Positions 37,301 through 48,082 of a DNA stretch of 64,000 nucleotides are shown here, one piece after another. The DNA comes from Wyeomyia smithii. Lineage: Eukaryota > Arthropoda > Insecta > Diptera > Culicidae. The notes below the pieces were generated by a model that worked only from the letters and a program-made list of their open reading frames with translations, made no database searches and was not told the DNA's origin. The stretch spans positions 81,032,220 to 81,096,219 of the forward strand of contig NC_073696.1 of the NCBI RefSeq assembly GCF_029784165.1, in the 5' to 3' direction. Made by a program: the position numbers and the translations under genes. Within the stretch, counting starts at the first letter, position 1, and the number at the start of each line of letters is the position of its first letter.

Positions 37301-40300
37301 GAAAAAAAGGAAACAAAACTAGAGATTGACGTAAAAATTGTAAATCGTCCAACAGCCACCATGAATAGCTGAGGAAAAGTTTAAAAGTTAGGTCGCGCTT
37401 CGAGTTTCTCCCTGCAGCTGAAACTAGTTGCCATGGCAAAGAGAAAAAAAAACACCGCCGCATTGATTTCACCTTTATCTCAAATCGTTCATCTGGCACC
37501 GTTTCCGTCCTCCCAAGTCCAAATATGGCGACGTGTGTACCAGGCCGAACCGTGCTGCTGCTGTTACCACAGGAAAGAAATCAATAATTCGACGCAGTTG
37601 GTCGTGTTGGTGCTCTCCTCACTTTACCACCCGGTTTCATGCGAGCGATAGAAAACTCGTGCACGATTTCCTAACATTTCCTCATCAATTAAAGCCACTG
37701 CAAACGACGACGACGACGACAACGACGACGTCTGCAAAAGATTGGCCGCTTGCAAGCGCGCTGTGCTGTTGCCGTAGCAAACAAAAAAAATTAGCTCGAA
37801 CCATAAACTGGTTCTGACATATTTCCATTGCCCTGAAAGGTATGGACACGACGCCACTAGTTTCTTCGTTACGCGCTAAACGGGTTAAAAGATTACAAAA
37901 CTTTCTACCGACATCGCTTGCATTGGTAATTGGAGGGTTGCACTGCAGAATCGCCTCCTCAACCAGAATATATTCGCACTTGCCAGTTAGTATCGTTATA
38001 ATCCACAACCGCTGACAGTAACGGAAGCCAAGTGATGAAAACATAACGCTCGCATAAATCATTTTGAGTCTCGATCTAGCACACCCATGGCAACCGTACA
38101 ATTACTTCTTCCTTGTTGTGTTTTGCTGCTCACTTTCCTAGCGTCAAAGAGAGATCGTTGATTGGATGTTTGTCTTGTTACACATGCACTTTTCGTTTTA
38201 TCTACCGTGTAAAGCTTTTAAAATATGACAATAGTAATCTATGTACCATTCCGCATCCCTAGTTCATTCTACCCTTGGAGGGGTTTTGCGTTCGTCTCAG
38301 GAGTTGGCAACACCTCTTCTGATTTCTGTAGAAATTTTAGAGTTCGTTACATTGGTATTTCAAGCAACTAAGTATGCAAATAAAAAACCCAAAAAAAAAT
38401 CTTTCATTCTTCGCCAAAGTTTTGTGGATATTATTGTTTTTCAACCTAAGAGATGTCGGAAACGAGAAAAACTTAAATGTACTCATTTGCACTAGGTTTT
38501 TGTATGGATCACCAAAATTTAGGATTACAGAATGACACACTTAAATTTTAATTAATGATTTTTGTAAATGAAAATTTAAGCAATTTTAACAAACAAACAA
38601 TAAATGTGAAATTTTTCTTTGATCAAAATCGTACAGAACTTATAGTTTTTGAGCAGAAAATTTTCAAATCAAAAAATTGAAAAAATCTTTGGTCATTGTC
38701 CAGAAGACGTCTAAATTTTTGTTTTGAGATTTGCTAGAATCACCGATGTCACCAAGCTAACAAAGTATACATAATTCTGAAAAGATGCTGCCAACAACTA
38801 ACTGAATCGCCATGAAACCCCCTTTCATTCTCTTTCATACTGTCACCACGTCTCCACAACAACACCTGCTGGACACAAGTTCCAAAAAAGTGCAAAAGCT
38901 TTTGTTTTAATTTAGGAAAAAAAGACACTGGAAGCAAAACCTAAGCCATTGTTGAAAATGGAGATTATTAACGAATAAAAAAAAACTATGGAATATACAT
39001 ATGATGTATAAGATTTTCTTCCTCGTTAGGTTGCGTTCCACAAGTCATCGCGCGCAACATCACACTTGGTTATCATCCAAAATAGGATTATATTGTTGGA
39101 CGGTGGGTCTTTGTGTTGTTTACGGTTACTGTTGTTACTATAATTATTATAACTAGTTAATTCTCCTAATTTCCTCAACCAGCAGAGAAGCGTCCGAGAA
39201 GCCATCCGGAAATATTTTAAAATCAGCCCACACTCTCGTATTGACAAAGCTACTCCATCGATTGTATACGCTGCTGTTGTAGCGCCTTCGATCGAACAGA
39301 TGACTCATAGGAGGTTGCGAATTACCAGCGGCAGACACTTCCTATCTCTCACCTGCCTCCCGCCGTTTCACTTTACACCAGGCCGCTACTAGTACGTACA
39401 CTGGCGAACTTACAAACCGTGGTGGCCATTTGCAAACGATGCGTGTGTGTGAGTGTCTTTGGTAACCATTTTTGATCCGAACGAGGTAGCGCTCACAAAT
39501 TGTCTACCCTGTTGCCGCTTTGTACACTTATACAACGCGTCTGGCTGGTCTCGCTATGCAACGCGATGGTAGTAGTTACTCACGGAACGTTGGATGTACG
39601 AACGAAGCAAACGATATATTACTGGATTCAATGGTGGGTGTTTTACGATTCGGTCATACAATTGAAATAATTTTAATGAAAACAATAAAAAACAGAACGT
39701 CTTAAGTAGTACTAGAGCTCGAATTTGACAGTATTTATAGTCAAGGAAAACAAAGCTAAGGGGGAAGCGAAGATGACAAAGAGGAAGAGAACACAAACAA
39801 TAACGTTCGTTTTGGTCTTTATTTTGGTCACGTAAATCCTACGTGCACCGTGAGTTCACGCACACAACTTACAGCCATTAATAAACGGATAAGCGTACAA
39901 CACTGCCATCGATAGCAGCAGGCAAAACTTCCAGCGCAGCTTTTGTTACGACGATGAAAATACTAATTTGGTTTCTTCATCGTCTAGAGAGTAGACAGCA
40001 GCAGTTTTCGATATCTGTGATCACGTCCGATACCACCAGAGACGGGAGGACGGCACTCTGCTCTGCTCTGTCCTCCGACCTGAACGAGATGCGCTTCGAA
40101 ACACATTTCAAAAATTAAAATTTATGGCTTTCGATCCCCCGTTTCGCTTCTCTGCTTTCGTTCCTTCAATGATTGACCTTTTTTTATACTCCTCTGTCTT
40201 CTGCTCACTACACTTTTGACGAAAGGTGTGCAGGCTCGTTTTATCCTTTGTCTTGTTTTTCTTTGCTTCAACTTTTCCTGCATTTCGTTCATCAGAATGG

Positions 40301-41557
40301 TTCTTATTGATGACTACGAAAGAAAAAAAAACAACAAAGTACAACAGGTGATCCCGGTTGCACTGAATGTTTCGCCAGGGACACACAAAGACGGCGTCCC
40401 CGCAGTGAAAGGAAATAAACGATTCCAATTTCCGTTGCATAACAGAAAAAAAGGAAAATAACCGGTCTGCAGTAGCATTGTTGCTCAAAAATTGAAGCAA
40501 AGAAACTGTTGGTTTGCAAAGCAGCGTACACCCTCTTCGGTGGATGCTCAAATGGGCTAAAATCCTATCGCGTACTACCTTTCCACCCGCATTCAACACC
40601 GCAAGAACAGTTTTTCTCCCGTTCGAGTTTTTTTTACGCCGATCAGCTCTTCGCAAACCGCGACCATTTTGTGCTGTAGCTTCAGCAATAGATGCCTGTT
40701 TCTTAACTCATGATTTAGCCTCTCGTCTACCAACAATTACATTTAGTCCGTAAGCGTCCTACACTCAAAATCTTCGTCATTCGACTACTTTTCTAGCTAT
40801 GTAGAGCACGAAACATGATTTTTTTTCTTCAGAAGAAGCTCTTCTACCTTCGATTGATGCTATTATAAATGGAGAAAATTTTGCATGCTTTGAAGCTTTC
40901 TCATGCTACGCGAGTCAATTTGTCACAACCTCGTCAGCCTCAAAAGGGCTGAACCCTGAGGATTGACGAGAAGGCGAAAATTGGCTCTTCCATCCTTAAC
41001 CACTTGCACAGCGCTTCAAAGCTATATTTCTGCGATAATTATATATGTAGATTCCTGTTTCAGTTTTCCAATTATTCGTTTTGCCATTTTCATGATTATA
41101 TATTTCCGGGTTTTCGTTTTTCTTTCATTTTTTTTTTGTTTTCGGTTTTTCGTACTTTTGTAAAAAATAAACGACTCAGCAACACTTTTGCACGATTATA
41201 CGAAAAAGTAAAGTTAGCTCTAGATGTTGATCTCAAAATGCTGTTCTGAACCTAAGCCGTGAAATAAAGTGTGCCAAATGATGACCGGTTGTTGTTGTTA
41301 CCGTGATCTGAAGTTGTCCTCCAACTAGCTCCGCGCTTTTGGCCGATAGTGATGTAGTCTGGCCAGTTGTTAGTTTCGAAGGCAGCTGCCTCCGATGATC
41401 ACAAAAATACACTCTCCTCTCCATTGCATCGTCAACGAAATCTCAAACAATTTTTCTTTTCTTGATATGAATGTGCGGTTGGTTAACCTAACGGATTTTC
41501 AAAGGTGTTTTCTTATAGTAAAGGAGAGTAAAGCCAGCTGGTACGACGTTGATGAAT
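28350..41557. other. 13-kb AT-rich, transposon-poor stretch downstream of BTG/Tob
   Basis: No ORF here has a recognisable domain. The longest, 182 codons at 40108-40656 minus and 138 codons at 37685-38101 minus, are low-complexity or motif-free. The sequence is rich in T runs, short microsatellites (TTG runs near 32865, GGT runs near 34470, ACG runs near 37705, TG runs near 33635) and TATTTA-like words. Unlike the flanks, I see no transposon ends in it. An AG-GTAAGT splice donor consensus on the minus strand lies at 28897-28904. The stretch is downstream of the BTG/Tob stop codon. It may hold a long 3' UTR, an intron or regulatory DNA of that gene, or of an unseen gene. Confidence 0.45.
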
Positions 41558-42355
41558 TTAGCATTGAGTGCGCACTTTGTTGTTAACGAACTGGTTGTCC
41601 CAAGGGAAGTATTGTTGCTGATGAACGGATGACGAGTAGTAGTTGTGTTGGTTGTTGTGTTGATATCTATTGTTGAAGTTGTTGCTATTGTTGTAGCCGT
41701 TGTACGGGGGACTAAGGGGTGGACTAGTCTGTCCACTAGACGATGAGCTCACGCTATTATTATGACGCTTCGTGTAATGATTAATATGATGATTGTTGTT
41801 GTTGTACTTGTTGTGCTGCTTGCTTGGCGTTACAAGCGGATTCGATGGGTTGGTGTCCAGGAAGTCCACCAGAACGCTCGTACCACTGTCAGATGACGTC
41901 GAAAGGTCCAGCCGACCCACCCGCTCCATAATAAATTCATCACAGCTACTGCTACCCGTCGAATCGAGATCCGACGAGGGACTGGCACGACTCAAGTGCT
42001 GATCGTACAGCACGCAGATGGTACCGTTTTCGCCAATACGGTAGGAAACCTCATCCGGATCGATCCAGATCGTCAGCTCGAGGGGCAGCATCTTCCGGAG
42101 GGCCACGGAATTCAACCCCGCTGCATGGCCGGCCCTCTCGATAATTGGATCCATCTTACCGTTGATTCGCAGGCAACGGAAGCCAGAGCCTTTGGCAGGA
42201 ACATCTGGATACCAGTGGCGTTGGAAATGACGCGTCAATATTTGCTCTAGCGAACCCTTGAAATGCAGCAGCTGGCTCTCGCTTAGTTGACTTGCTTTTT
42301 TCACCCGCAGCAAATTCATCAAAAAATCTGCAGCTGAATTGACTTCTATTCTCAT
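41558..42355 (-). CDS. Tob: BTG/Tob family antiproliferative protein
   Basis: The 265-residue product starts MRIEVNSAADFLMNLLRVKK and has the complete APRO domain in residues 1-118. Box A (about 47-70) contains HWYPDVPAKGSGFRC and RINGKMDP; box B (about 91-117) contains LELTIWIDPDEVSYRIGE and ICVLYD. Proteins of this family bind the CAF1 deadenylase of the CCR4-NOT complex through the APRO domain, promote mRNA deadenylation and restrain proliferation. Box A and B wording is closer to vertebrate BTG1/BTG2 than to Tob1, but insects usually have one family member, called Tob in Drosophila, so the symbol is provisional. The C-terminal half is low complexity: a Ser/Asp patch, a His/Asn-rich run, SGQTSPPLSPPYNGY and Asn/Gln repeats. 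I chose the ATG at 42355 over the in-frame one at 42466 because the APRO domain begins there. No intron is needed up to the stop. An AAA-GTGCGC donor-like site just before the stop leaves an alternative C-terminus possible. Confidence 0.9.
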   Translation of the reverse strand: MRIEVNSAADFLMNLLRVKKASQLSESQLLHFKGSLEQILTRHFQRHWYPDVPAKGSGFRCLRINGKMDPIIERAGHAAGLNSVALRKMLPLELTIWIDPDEVSYRIGENGTICVLYDQHLSRASPSSDLDSTGSSSCDEFIMERVGRLDLSTSSDSGTSVLVDFLDTNPSNPLVTPSKQHNKYNNNNHHINHYTKRHNNSVSSSSSGQTSPPLSPPYNGYNNSNNFNNRYQHNNQHNYYSSSVHQQQYFPWDNQFVNNKVRTQC

Positions 42356-43050
42356 TTTCTCAGCGTTCCGTTCAACTGTACTGGGCTGTGATCCACCGTG
42401 TTTAAAGCAGCCTCGAAGCAATCCAACATGAAACTCTGAACAAGATCGTATGCAAAATAGTGTCACTCAGCAGCGATTACCACACTCGATTTATACGTTT
42501 GCCACACGTACTGCCTCTTGGTTTTCTCGTACACACTTTTTCTCGCACTTACTGCAAACTCAAGCTTCGCAACGTTTCACACTCAGTAGAGGGAAATAAT
42601 TGAAAATTTTCGCAGCTCTTCAACCGTAGCAGATGGTCCAATTTTGCGGAAATTGCACTTTTTACTTGCAGGTTTAACACTTTTCTTCGTCGCTTTTTTC
42701 CTTGTTGCAAAACTTGACTCTCGGCCTCAACACAGAGCAGTGAATGAATGCAGGGAACGAAAATCGAACTACGGCACAGATTTCAGCCTAACTTATTTGC
42801 AAATCACACAGATTTCTTCTCCCAGGCGACAATCAATCACAAATTCATGCAGAATTTAGCAAATTTGCTCGATGAAAAACTAAATTTCAATTTTTTCCAA
42901 GATGGCTGGCTTAATTGGTTGTTCACACACTTGGCCCAGCAACGATTGCTCTCTACCTCTTGCAAAACACAGTTTCTCGCTCACTACTTATTCAATACGG
43001 TCGCTCGGCTCGCTCGCTTTCATCGGCTCATCACTCCGCTGAGGTTCAAC
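42356..43050 (-). promoter_or_regulatory. Probable 5' leader and promoter of BTG/Tob
   Basis: Read on the minus strand, this stretch has the look of an insect 5' UTR. It is rich in AAAAGTG words (AAGAAAAGTGTTAAACC, GTAAAAAGTGCAATTTCC, GAGAAAAAGTGTGTACG), has no long ORF in frame and shows no transposon similarity. Around 43000-43050 there are GAGCGAGCGAGCCGAGCG repeats that could be GAGA-type sites upstream of the start site. An in-frame ATG at 42466 would add 37 residues without family similarity. Start site and any leader intron cannot be fixed from sequence alone. Confidence 0.4.
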
Positions 43051-43526
43051 TTCGAATAAAAGTAGAGACCGTGTCCTGCTGCACGGCAACCTCGCTGATG
43101 ATGAGTTTCAGAAAATTGGTATAAGGTATGCGGTGGTGTGCGTGCCATCGGTTGATGTTGGCGCATACAACAGAGGCCCGTGCCTGTCGATTCAGCAGCT
43201 GCACACCAATACTACTGTGTTTGCCCGGACAAAGCGAGAAGCTGGTTTGTTTTTGTCAGTGGAAGTGAAATGTTTAAACTTGTCTAGATCGGTTACCACG
43301 GATAGCCCGTAATGCGAGGGGCACGTCATTCGTAGTCGAGTGGTAACAAAGCAATAGGGTATACTAGCATTGTGGTTTATAAAAAGTTTTTTTAACTCAA
43401 GCGAGTTATGAGATGTCGAATTTCCAGTTGACCTGAAGATCCCGCATAATAAATAACGATAAACATGTTTAACAAACTATTTGGGGTATAGTCTCGACTG
43501 TATGGGTTATCGGGTATCCGTTTATG
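43051..43526. other. Unassigned upstream flank of BTG/Tob
   Basis: No ORF, repeat or motif I recognise, apart from a moderately GC-rich segment at 43060-43350 that may still belong to the upstream regulatory region. Confidence 0.3.
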
Positions 43527-43720
43527 GTTCTGTTTATTAGGAATACAATGCTACTCTCACAAATCCATCGTCAGGTGTTTAAATCCCGGTTTGGGAGAGA
43601 ATGTCTGTGCAATTAGAGTCGTGCAATGCCCTGTACAGTAACAATTGACTGCGAAGTATGCGTCAAATAAACAACAGTACGAGCCACCTTGGCTCTAGTT
43701 CTGGATAATCAAGCAAGCAT
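43527..43720 (+). mobile_element. Decayed copy of the second SINE family
   Basis: GTGTTTAAATCCCGG occupies the B-box position. The body keeps CCCTGTACAGTAACAATTGA, CTGCGAAGTATGCGTCAAAT and AAATAAACAA in the order found in the copies at 8750-8940 and 27480-27705. Divergence is much higher than between those two copies, so this is an older insertion. Confidence 0.55.
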
Positions 43721-44776
43721 GTATAGAAAAATTAAAAAGGCGCAAAATACTATATAAGGCTAGCTATCTCAAAAAAGTTTGCCGTGTCACACACTTAATT
43801 CAAGTTAACATACACAGACAAAATAGAGATAGGTTATCTCTTATCTATCAAAGAAACCCAAGTTTTAAATTATCAAAACAACAACGTGTCTTGCACTGTT
43901 ACACAAGAATAAATCGCATATTTGTCTTATGCTACTGTCTATCGGTTTTCAACTGACAACACCAAACAGTGAACTTCTATGTAAATTTGAATAAACACAT
44001 GAAATTATCAAACACATATACCAGGTATTGTCTCACTATTGAAAATCGTATAATATATTGAAAATCTGAACAAAATAAACTAAAATCCATTTATTCCATT
44101 TATGCGATGCGAGTAAAGTTCATACACTTAACTCTGCATCCTAGACATTTGCTTGAAAAACAACCTTTATTTACTAGGCCAAAAATGATTACAATAAACA
44201 TGCGATAACTATAAGCCGATGTGTGCAGAGGTATCTAATCTTTTGCTAAAGATAATGACGCAAAAGTTCCGATGACAGAGTAACTGCCTTGGGATTTTCC
44301 AGAAGTATTTTTCAGATACACTCTAGCCACAGTAAGATTAGGTAGCATTAGTCTCAAAAGAAGTATATGTTTTGTTTAAACTTTCACCATAGTTAAATTC
44401 ATCAACCCGCCTATATGACATTCGAAAAAATTTAAGACGGATGTTTATGAATGTTTTCCTCTAGAGCAATTAATAAATATCACGTGGGAAAAATGACAAC
44501 TGTTTCAGAGAAGCTGAAAATTCACAGCCATTGTTTATCACACGTTATAACTAAAAAACAAGAATGAACTCATTGATGTTTGAAAACAAGAATTAATTTG
44601 AGAACTCTTCAAACACGAATCGGGAAGCTCGGGAGCAGATATACCTGCGTAGTCGGTAGCAAAATAAATTTCGAACCGTTTGCACTCACACAAGATCCTA
44701 AAAAGAGTGGTATACAAGAGAACGAAAGTAAAAATGCTCGTTTTTTTACGTAAAAATTAAAGTAAAAAGGTAAAGA
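43721..44776. other. AT-rich sequence without recognised features
   Basis: Nothing recognised: no ORF over about 61 codons, no terminal repeats, no tandem array. Confidence 0.4.
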
Positions 44777-44782
44777 GAAGGC

Positions 44783-46049
44783 CAGGGTGGCCACTCAGAA
44801 CCCGAAATTAAGTTCCAGGTTTTTTCCCGGTTTTCCCTGAATTCTGTAGTTTTCCATACAGTTGATGATTAAAAAAGCGTGACTTGTGATTAATATCCCA
44901 ATATGCTCAAAGTCACATCTTAAACGTGTTCAGCCTTATTTAAATCAATAAATATTGTCGCCAAATTTCGAAAAGTGTGACGGACGTTTTCCGAGAGGAG
45001 ATGTTGTCTATGAGTATCTTATAAACAACGCATATAATACTCGATACCGACGGCCAAATCAAGTTTGTAGGAGCCGCTCTTACCTCAACCATATAAGAAT
45101 TATGTTACACATTTCTTGCAAAACAATCTTCATTTTAATCAGGCCAAACAGTATTTCACAACACTTGAAACACATTACTTCAGCAGCTCACGCATCTCCT
45201 CACCCATCAGTGCTGCCTCTTTCTGGGTTTCCGCTAGCAGTTTTGTCTTTTTGGCTTCTATCGTTTTAATAGCACGTGCATTCTTCTTCCTGGCTTCTTC
45301 ATCCTCATCTGACTGCTCCTTCTTCTTTGCCTTCAACGGTTCAACATATCGGCTATGTGAAATGCGAGCGTAATGGATCGACGACTTGGTGACATCAATT
45401 TCGTTTCCTCCACCGACATCCTGTACTGCATCGTGCACCAAGCGCTGCGCTACAATTCTTTCCTCTTTTAGATTCATGACTACGCACTCCTAGTTCACGG
45501 AGACGTGGCATTGCCATGCGATAGAATCGATATATTCTTGATAAACACAGTAAAGTTAGGAAAGTTCTTGCCTGAGGGTATCAGATCTTAACGAAAAGTA
45601 TCAAGGCGCTTCTCGCTACGGCGCGTAGAAGTCAGCAATGTCTTCGTCGAACGCATACTCAATAGTTGTGTGTATTCTTGGCGACATCTATCAGCTACAG
45701 TTCCCGCGAGATTATCTTTGTGAACCATTTGCTCTAGGCTGGAGTGAGATTGTGTCATCCAGCCCGTGACTTGTCAGCCATCTTTTCCGGGTCAGAAGAC
45801 TAGTCTTTCCTGGTTAAGTATTCAAGGGAACTTATTCAAGAAATTTTGGTTTTTTGATCGCCATGAGATGACTGACAAACAATGGGTCTGTATGGCAGAA
45901 TCTCACCCCACTACTACAATCTCACACCCACTAGCACTATATCACCCCGGCTTGTAATGTTCAGTGAAATTCCCGGTTTTTTCCCGGTTCCAAACGATTC
46001 CAGGTTTTTTCCCGGTTCTCCCGGTTTACCCGGTTGAGTGGCCACCCTG
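44783..46049. mobile_element. 1.27-kb DNA transposon with 6-bp target duplication
   Basis: The element starts CAGGGTGGCCACTCA and ends with the exact inverted TGAGTGGCCACCCTG. A perfect 6-bp direct repeat, GAAGGC, flanks it at 44777-44782 and 46050-46055. Subterminal CCCGGTTTTTTCCCGG words are repeated at both ends (about 44815-44840 and 45970-46035). A 6-bp duplication excludes typical hAT (8), mariner (TA), piggyBac (TTAA) and CACTA (2-3) insertion, so the superfamily is open. It carries one 100-codon ORF (listed separately) and no recognisable DDE transposase, and is probably a deletion derivative. Confidence 0.9.
45175..45477 (-). CDS. Unrecognised 100-aa ORF inside the DNA transposon
   Basis: The predicted product starts MNLKEERIVAQRLVHDAVQD and includes SSIHYARISHSRYVEPLKAK. 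It ends in a charged, probably coiled-coil stretch of Lys, Glu and Ala from about residue 50 (KKKEQSDEDEEARKK to EEMRELLK). I do not recognise the family. It is the only sizeable frame in the element and its composition is protein-like (few rare codons, regular charge pattern), so it could be a remnant or accessory piece of the transposase, or a captured host exon. It lies centrally, well inside both terminal repeats. Confidence 0.45.
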   Translation of the reverse strand: MNLKEERIVAQRLVHDAVQDVGGGNEIDVTKSSIHYARISHSRYVEPLKAKKKEQSDEDEEARKKNARAIKTIEAKKTKLLAETQKEAALMGEEMRELLK

Positions 46050-46397
46050 GAAGGCGCTTTGCCAGTATCAAATCCGAAGACATGTTTTCCTACACATCAT
46101 TAGTCAAAAGAAATAACAAAGATTTCGGAAAGCGTTGTTTATACTCGGTTCTATTTAAATACTGTTACATGTGCCATTAGGTAAATTTTACAGGAGACGC
46201 GATAAACGAAAACACTCGAATAGTTAATTATTATCAACAATTTTTTCCCACATAACTGCACTAAATCATTGCTGGAAAGGTTTGAAAAGACAGAACATGA
46301 AAACATAACGAGTTCTGGTTGAGAAACTTACACAAACTTCAATGGAAAAACATGTACCACTTTTGTTCTATGGGAAAAATAATGACAACCAGAAAAT

Positions 46398-46775
46398 GTT
46401 GAGAGTAAAAGTGGTACATGTCCAGTGTGAGCATGAATGATGCATTATAGCTCTCTAATCTGAAGACATAGAACATTCATGTCTTCAGCAGAGTTGTCCA
46501 TGTGATTGAGTACTATTGAATGATGATCTGTTTGTTGAGGAACTCTGTCTCTTCGTGGCGCTAGTGTATATGTATTTGGTAACAGCATATGATTTGATAC
46601 TGAAATAGGTGGCGCCACGTAGTGAGAAATTTCCAAAGCAGACAGATCTTCATCTGAAAGTACTCAATCACTTGACCAACTTTGCTGAAGACATGATTGT
46701 TTTATATCCTAAGATCCTCGACTTACAATTCATCTAACATGCACAGACTGGACATGTACCATTTTAGCTCTCAAC
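46398..46775. mobile_element. 378-bp foldback MITE
   Basis: GTTGAGAGTAAAAGTGGTAC at 46398 is mirrored by GTACCATTTTAGCTCTCAAC ending at 46775. The inverted match continues inwards: ATGTCCAGT, ATCATGTCTTCAGCA-AGTTG, GTGATTGAGTACT and GGTGGCGC near the centre. Nearly the whole element is therefore one imperfect hairpin. Two further copies of the tip, ATGTACCACTTTTGTTCT at about 46349 and ATGTACCACTTTTGCTCTCA at about 46924, lie on either side. No coding capacity. Confidence 0.75.
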
Positions 46776-46779
46776 GAAA

Positions 46780-47233
46780 TGGTGATTATGTTATTTACCA
46801 AAAATTGTTTTGGCTATAACTTTGGTTTAGGTTGTCAGATCTCGGTTTTTCTTGGACATACTAGTACATTACTGCGTTCTGCATCAATTTATGCAAAAAA
46901 CCCAAAAAGTGCAAAAATGGCACATGTACCACTTTTGCTCTCAACGGCTCAATTGACATCGAGAATCAAATGAGCAGAAAAGGGCATCCATTTTAATCAA
47001 CCAGTTTTTATTTGGTTGAAACTTTGCATAGATGTCGTTTCGTGCTATTGTTTCTCCTTTTTTTTTTTTGAAAGGGGTCCATTTTGAGATTTCTTTCGCA
47101 TCTTTTGGAACGTTTTATATGTAACATTTCAATTTATTTTCATGTATAGTGATGTGAAAATCGACACGTATGTTTATGCATCATTCGATTCCTATATTTG
47201 ACAAGATTTATTATTAGCATCAATAGTACGACA
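46780..47233. other. Short unassigned stretch between two elements
   Basis: Contains the extra CATGTACCACTTTTGCTC tip near 46923 and AT-rich sequence. No gene is recognised. Confidence 0.35.
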
Positions 47234-48082
47234 TACAGTGTCGGACATAAGTTAGGCAACTGGGTTGTACAACAGATAACTTTTATTATTGCTTGAAGTA
47301 GAATCACTTTTGCAAGTATTTATTTAATCCATATGTTACACTAACAACAAGTAATAACACACCATTTTGTAGAGTGCTTAAGTTCGTGCGACTGGCAAAT
47401 TTGTTGAATAAAGTGGTCGATATAGGTTATTACGTGGTCAATTACTACTGTTTTATAGTTCCTAACTTTCAAACTTGATGAATTGATCAAATATTGTTGA
47501 ATTTAGGAGTTTTTATTATTTGCTGAAGTATTGAGCAAAGTAATCTATAGAAAAATCAGCAATAACTAATTGAAATTTTTTCGTTTTTATCCTTTTTTTT
47601 TCTTCACCTATCGTTTATTTGACACGGCACAAATACAATTTAATGTTTAACGGCGCCAATTATATCTGATGACTTACAATCTTTAAGCAAATTTTATATC
47701 CTCGCTGCCGACTACGAGCTGAAATTAAGTCTATCTTAAAACTAGCATATATTTTTCAATTAATGTTTTGTAGTTGAATGGTCGTCTGATGATCGTCGAA
47801 TGGCCATGAATATGCAGCATGTATGGATTTGTTCTGCTAAGCCACGATGTTATGAGCTGGGACAGAGGCTAGTAATCCTCGGGTCCTGGAAGTATTGTGC
47901 GGGGTTCAGTTGCTGGTTATGGTTCGTTGTTGTTGTTCGCTGTTGTTCAAGCCAAGATATCACGAAAGGCCTCGGGTTCTCAGGTCCTGGCGGATTCGTG
48001 TGGGGTTCAGTTGATGATTCCAAAATCGAGGTCTATGACGTGTTCTTGCCGTTTTGTTGAATGTGGATGGAAAGGAATGGGA

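Noticed and set aside
37700..37735. ACG-repeat tract as a possible CRISPR-like or coding repeat
   Set aside because: It is a simple trinucleotide microsatellite; no spacer-repeat structure and no cas-like genes occur in this eukaryotic window.
37685..38101. 138-codon minus-strand ORF
   Set aside because: Its C-terminus is a Val run translated from an ACG microsatellite and no motif is present. I treat it as non-coding.
40108..40656. 182-codon minus-strand ORF upstream in the BTG/Tob downstream region
   Set aside because: Low complexity, Lys/Asn-rich tail, no domain or signal recognised, and overlapping frames on the other strand of similar quality. Likely chance.
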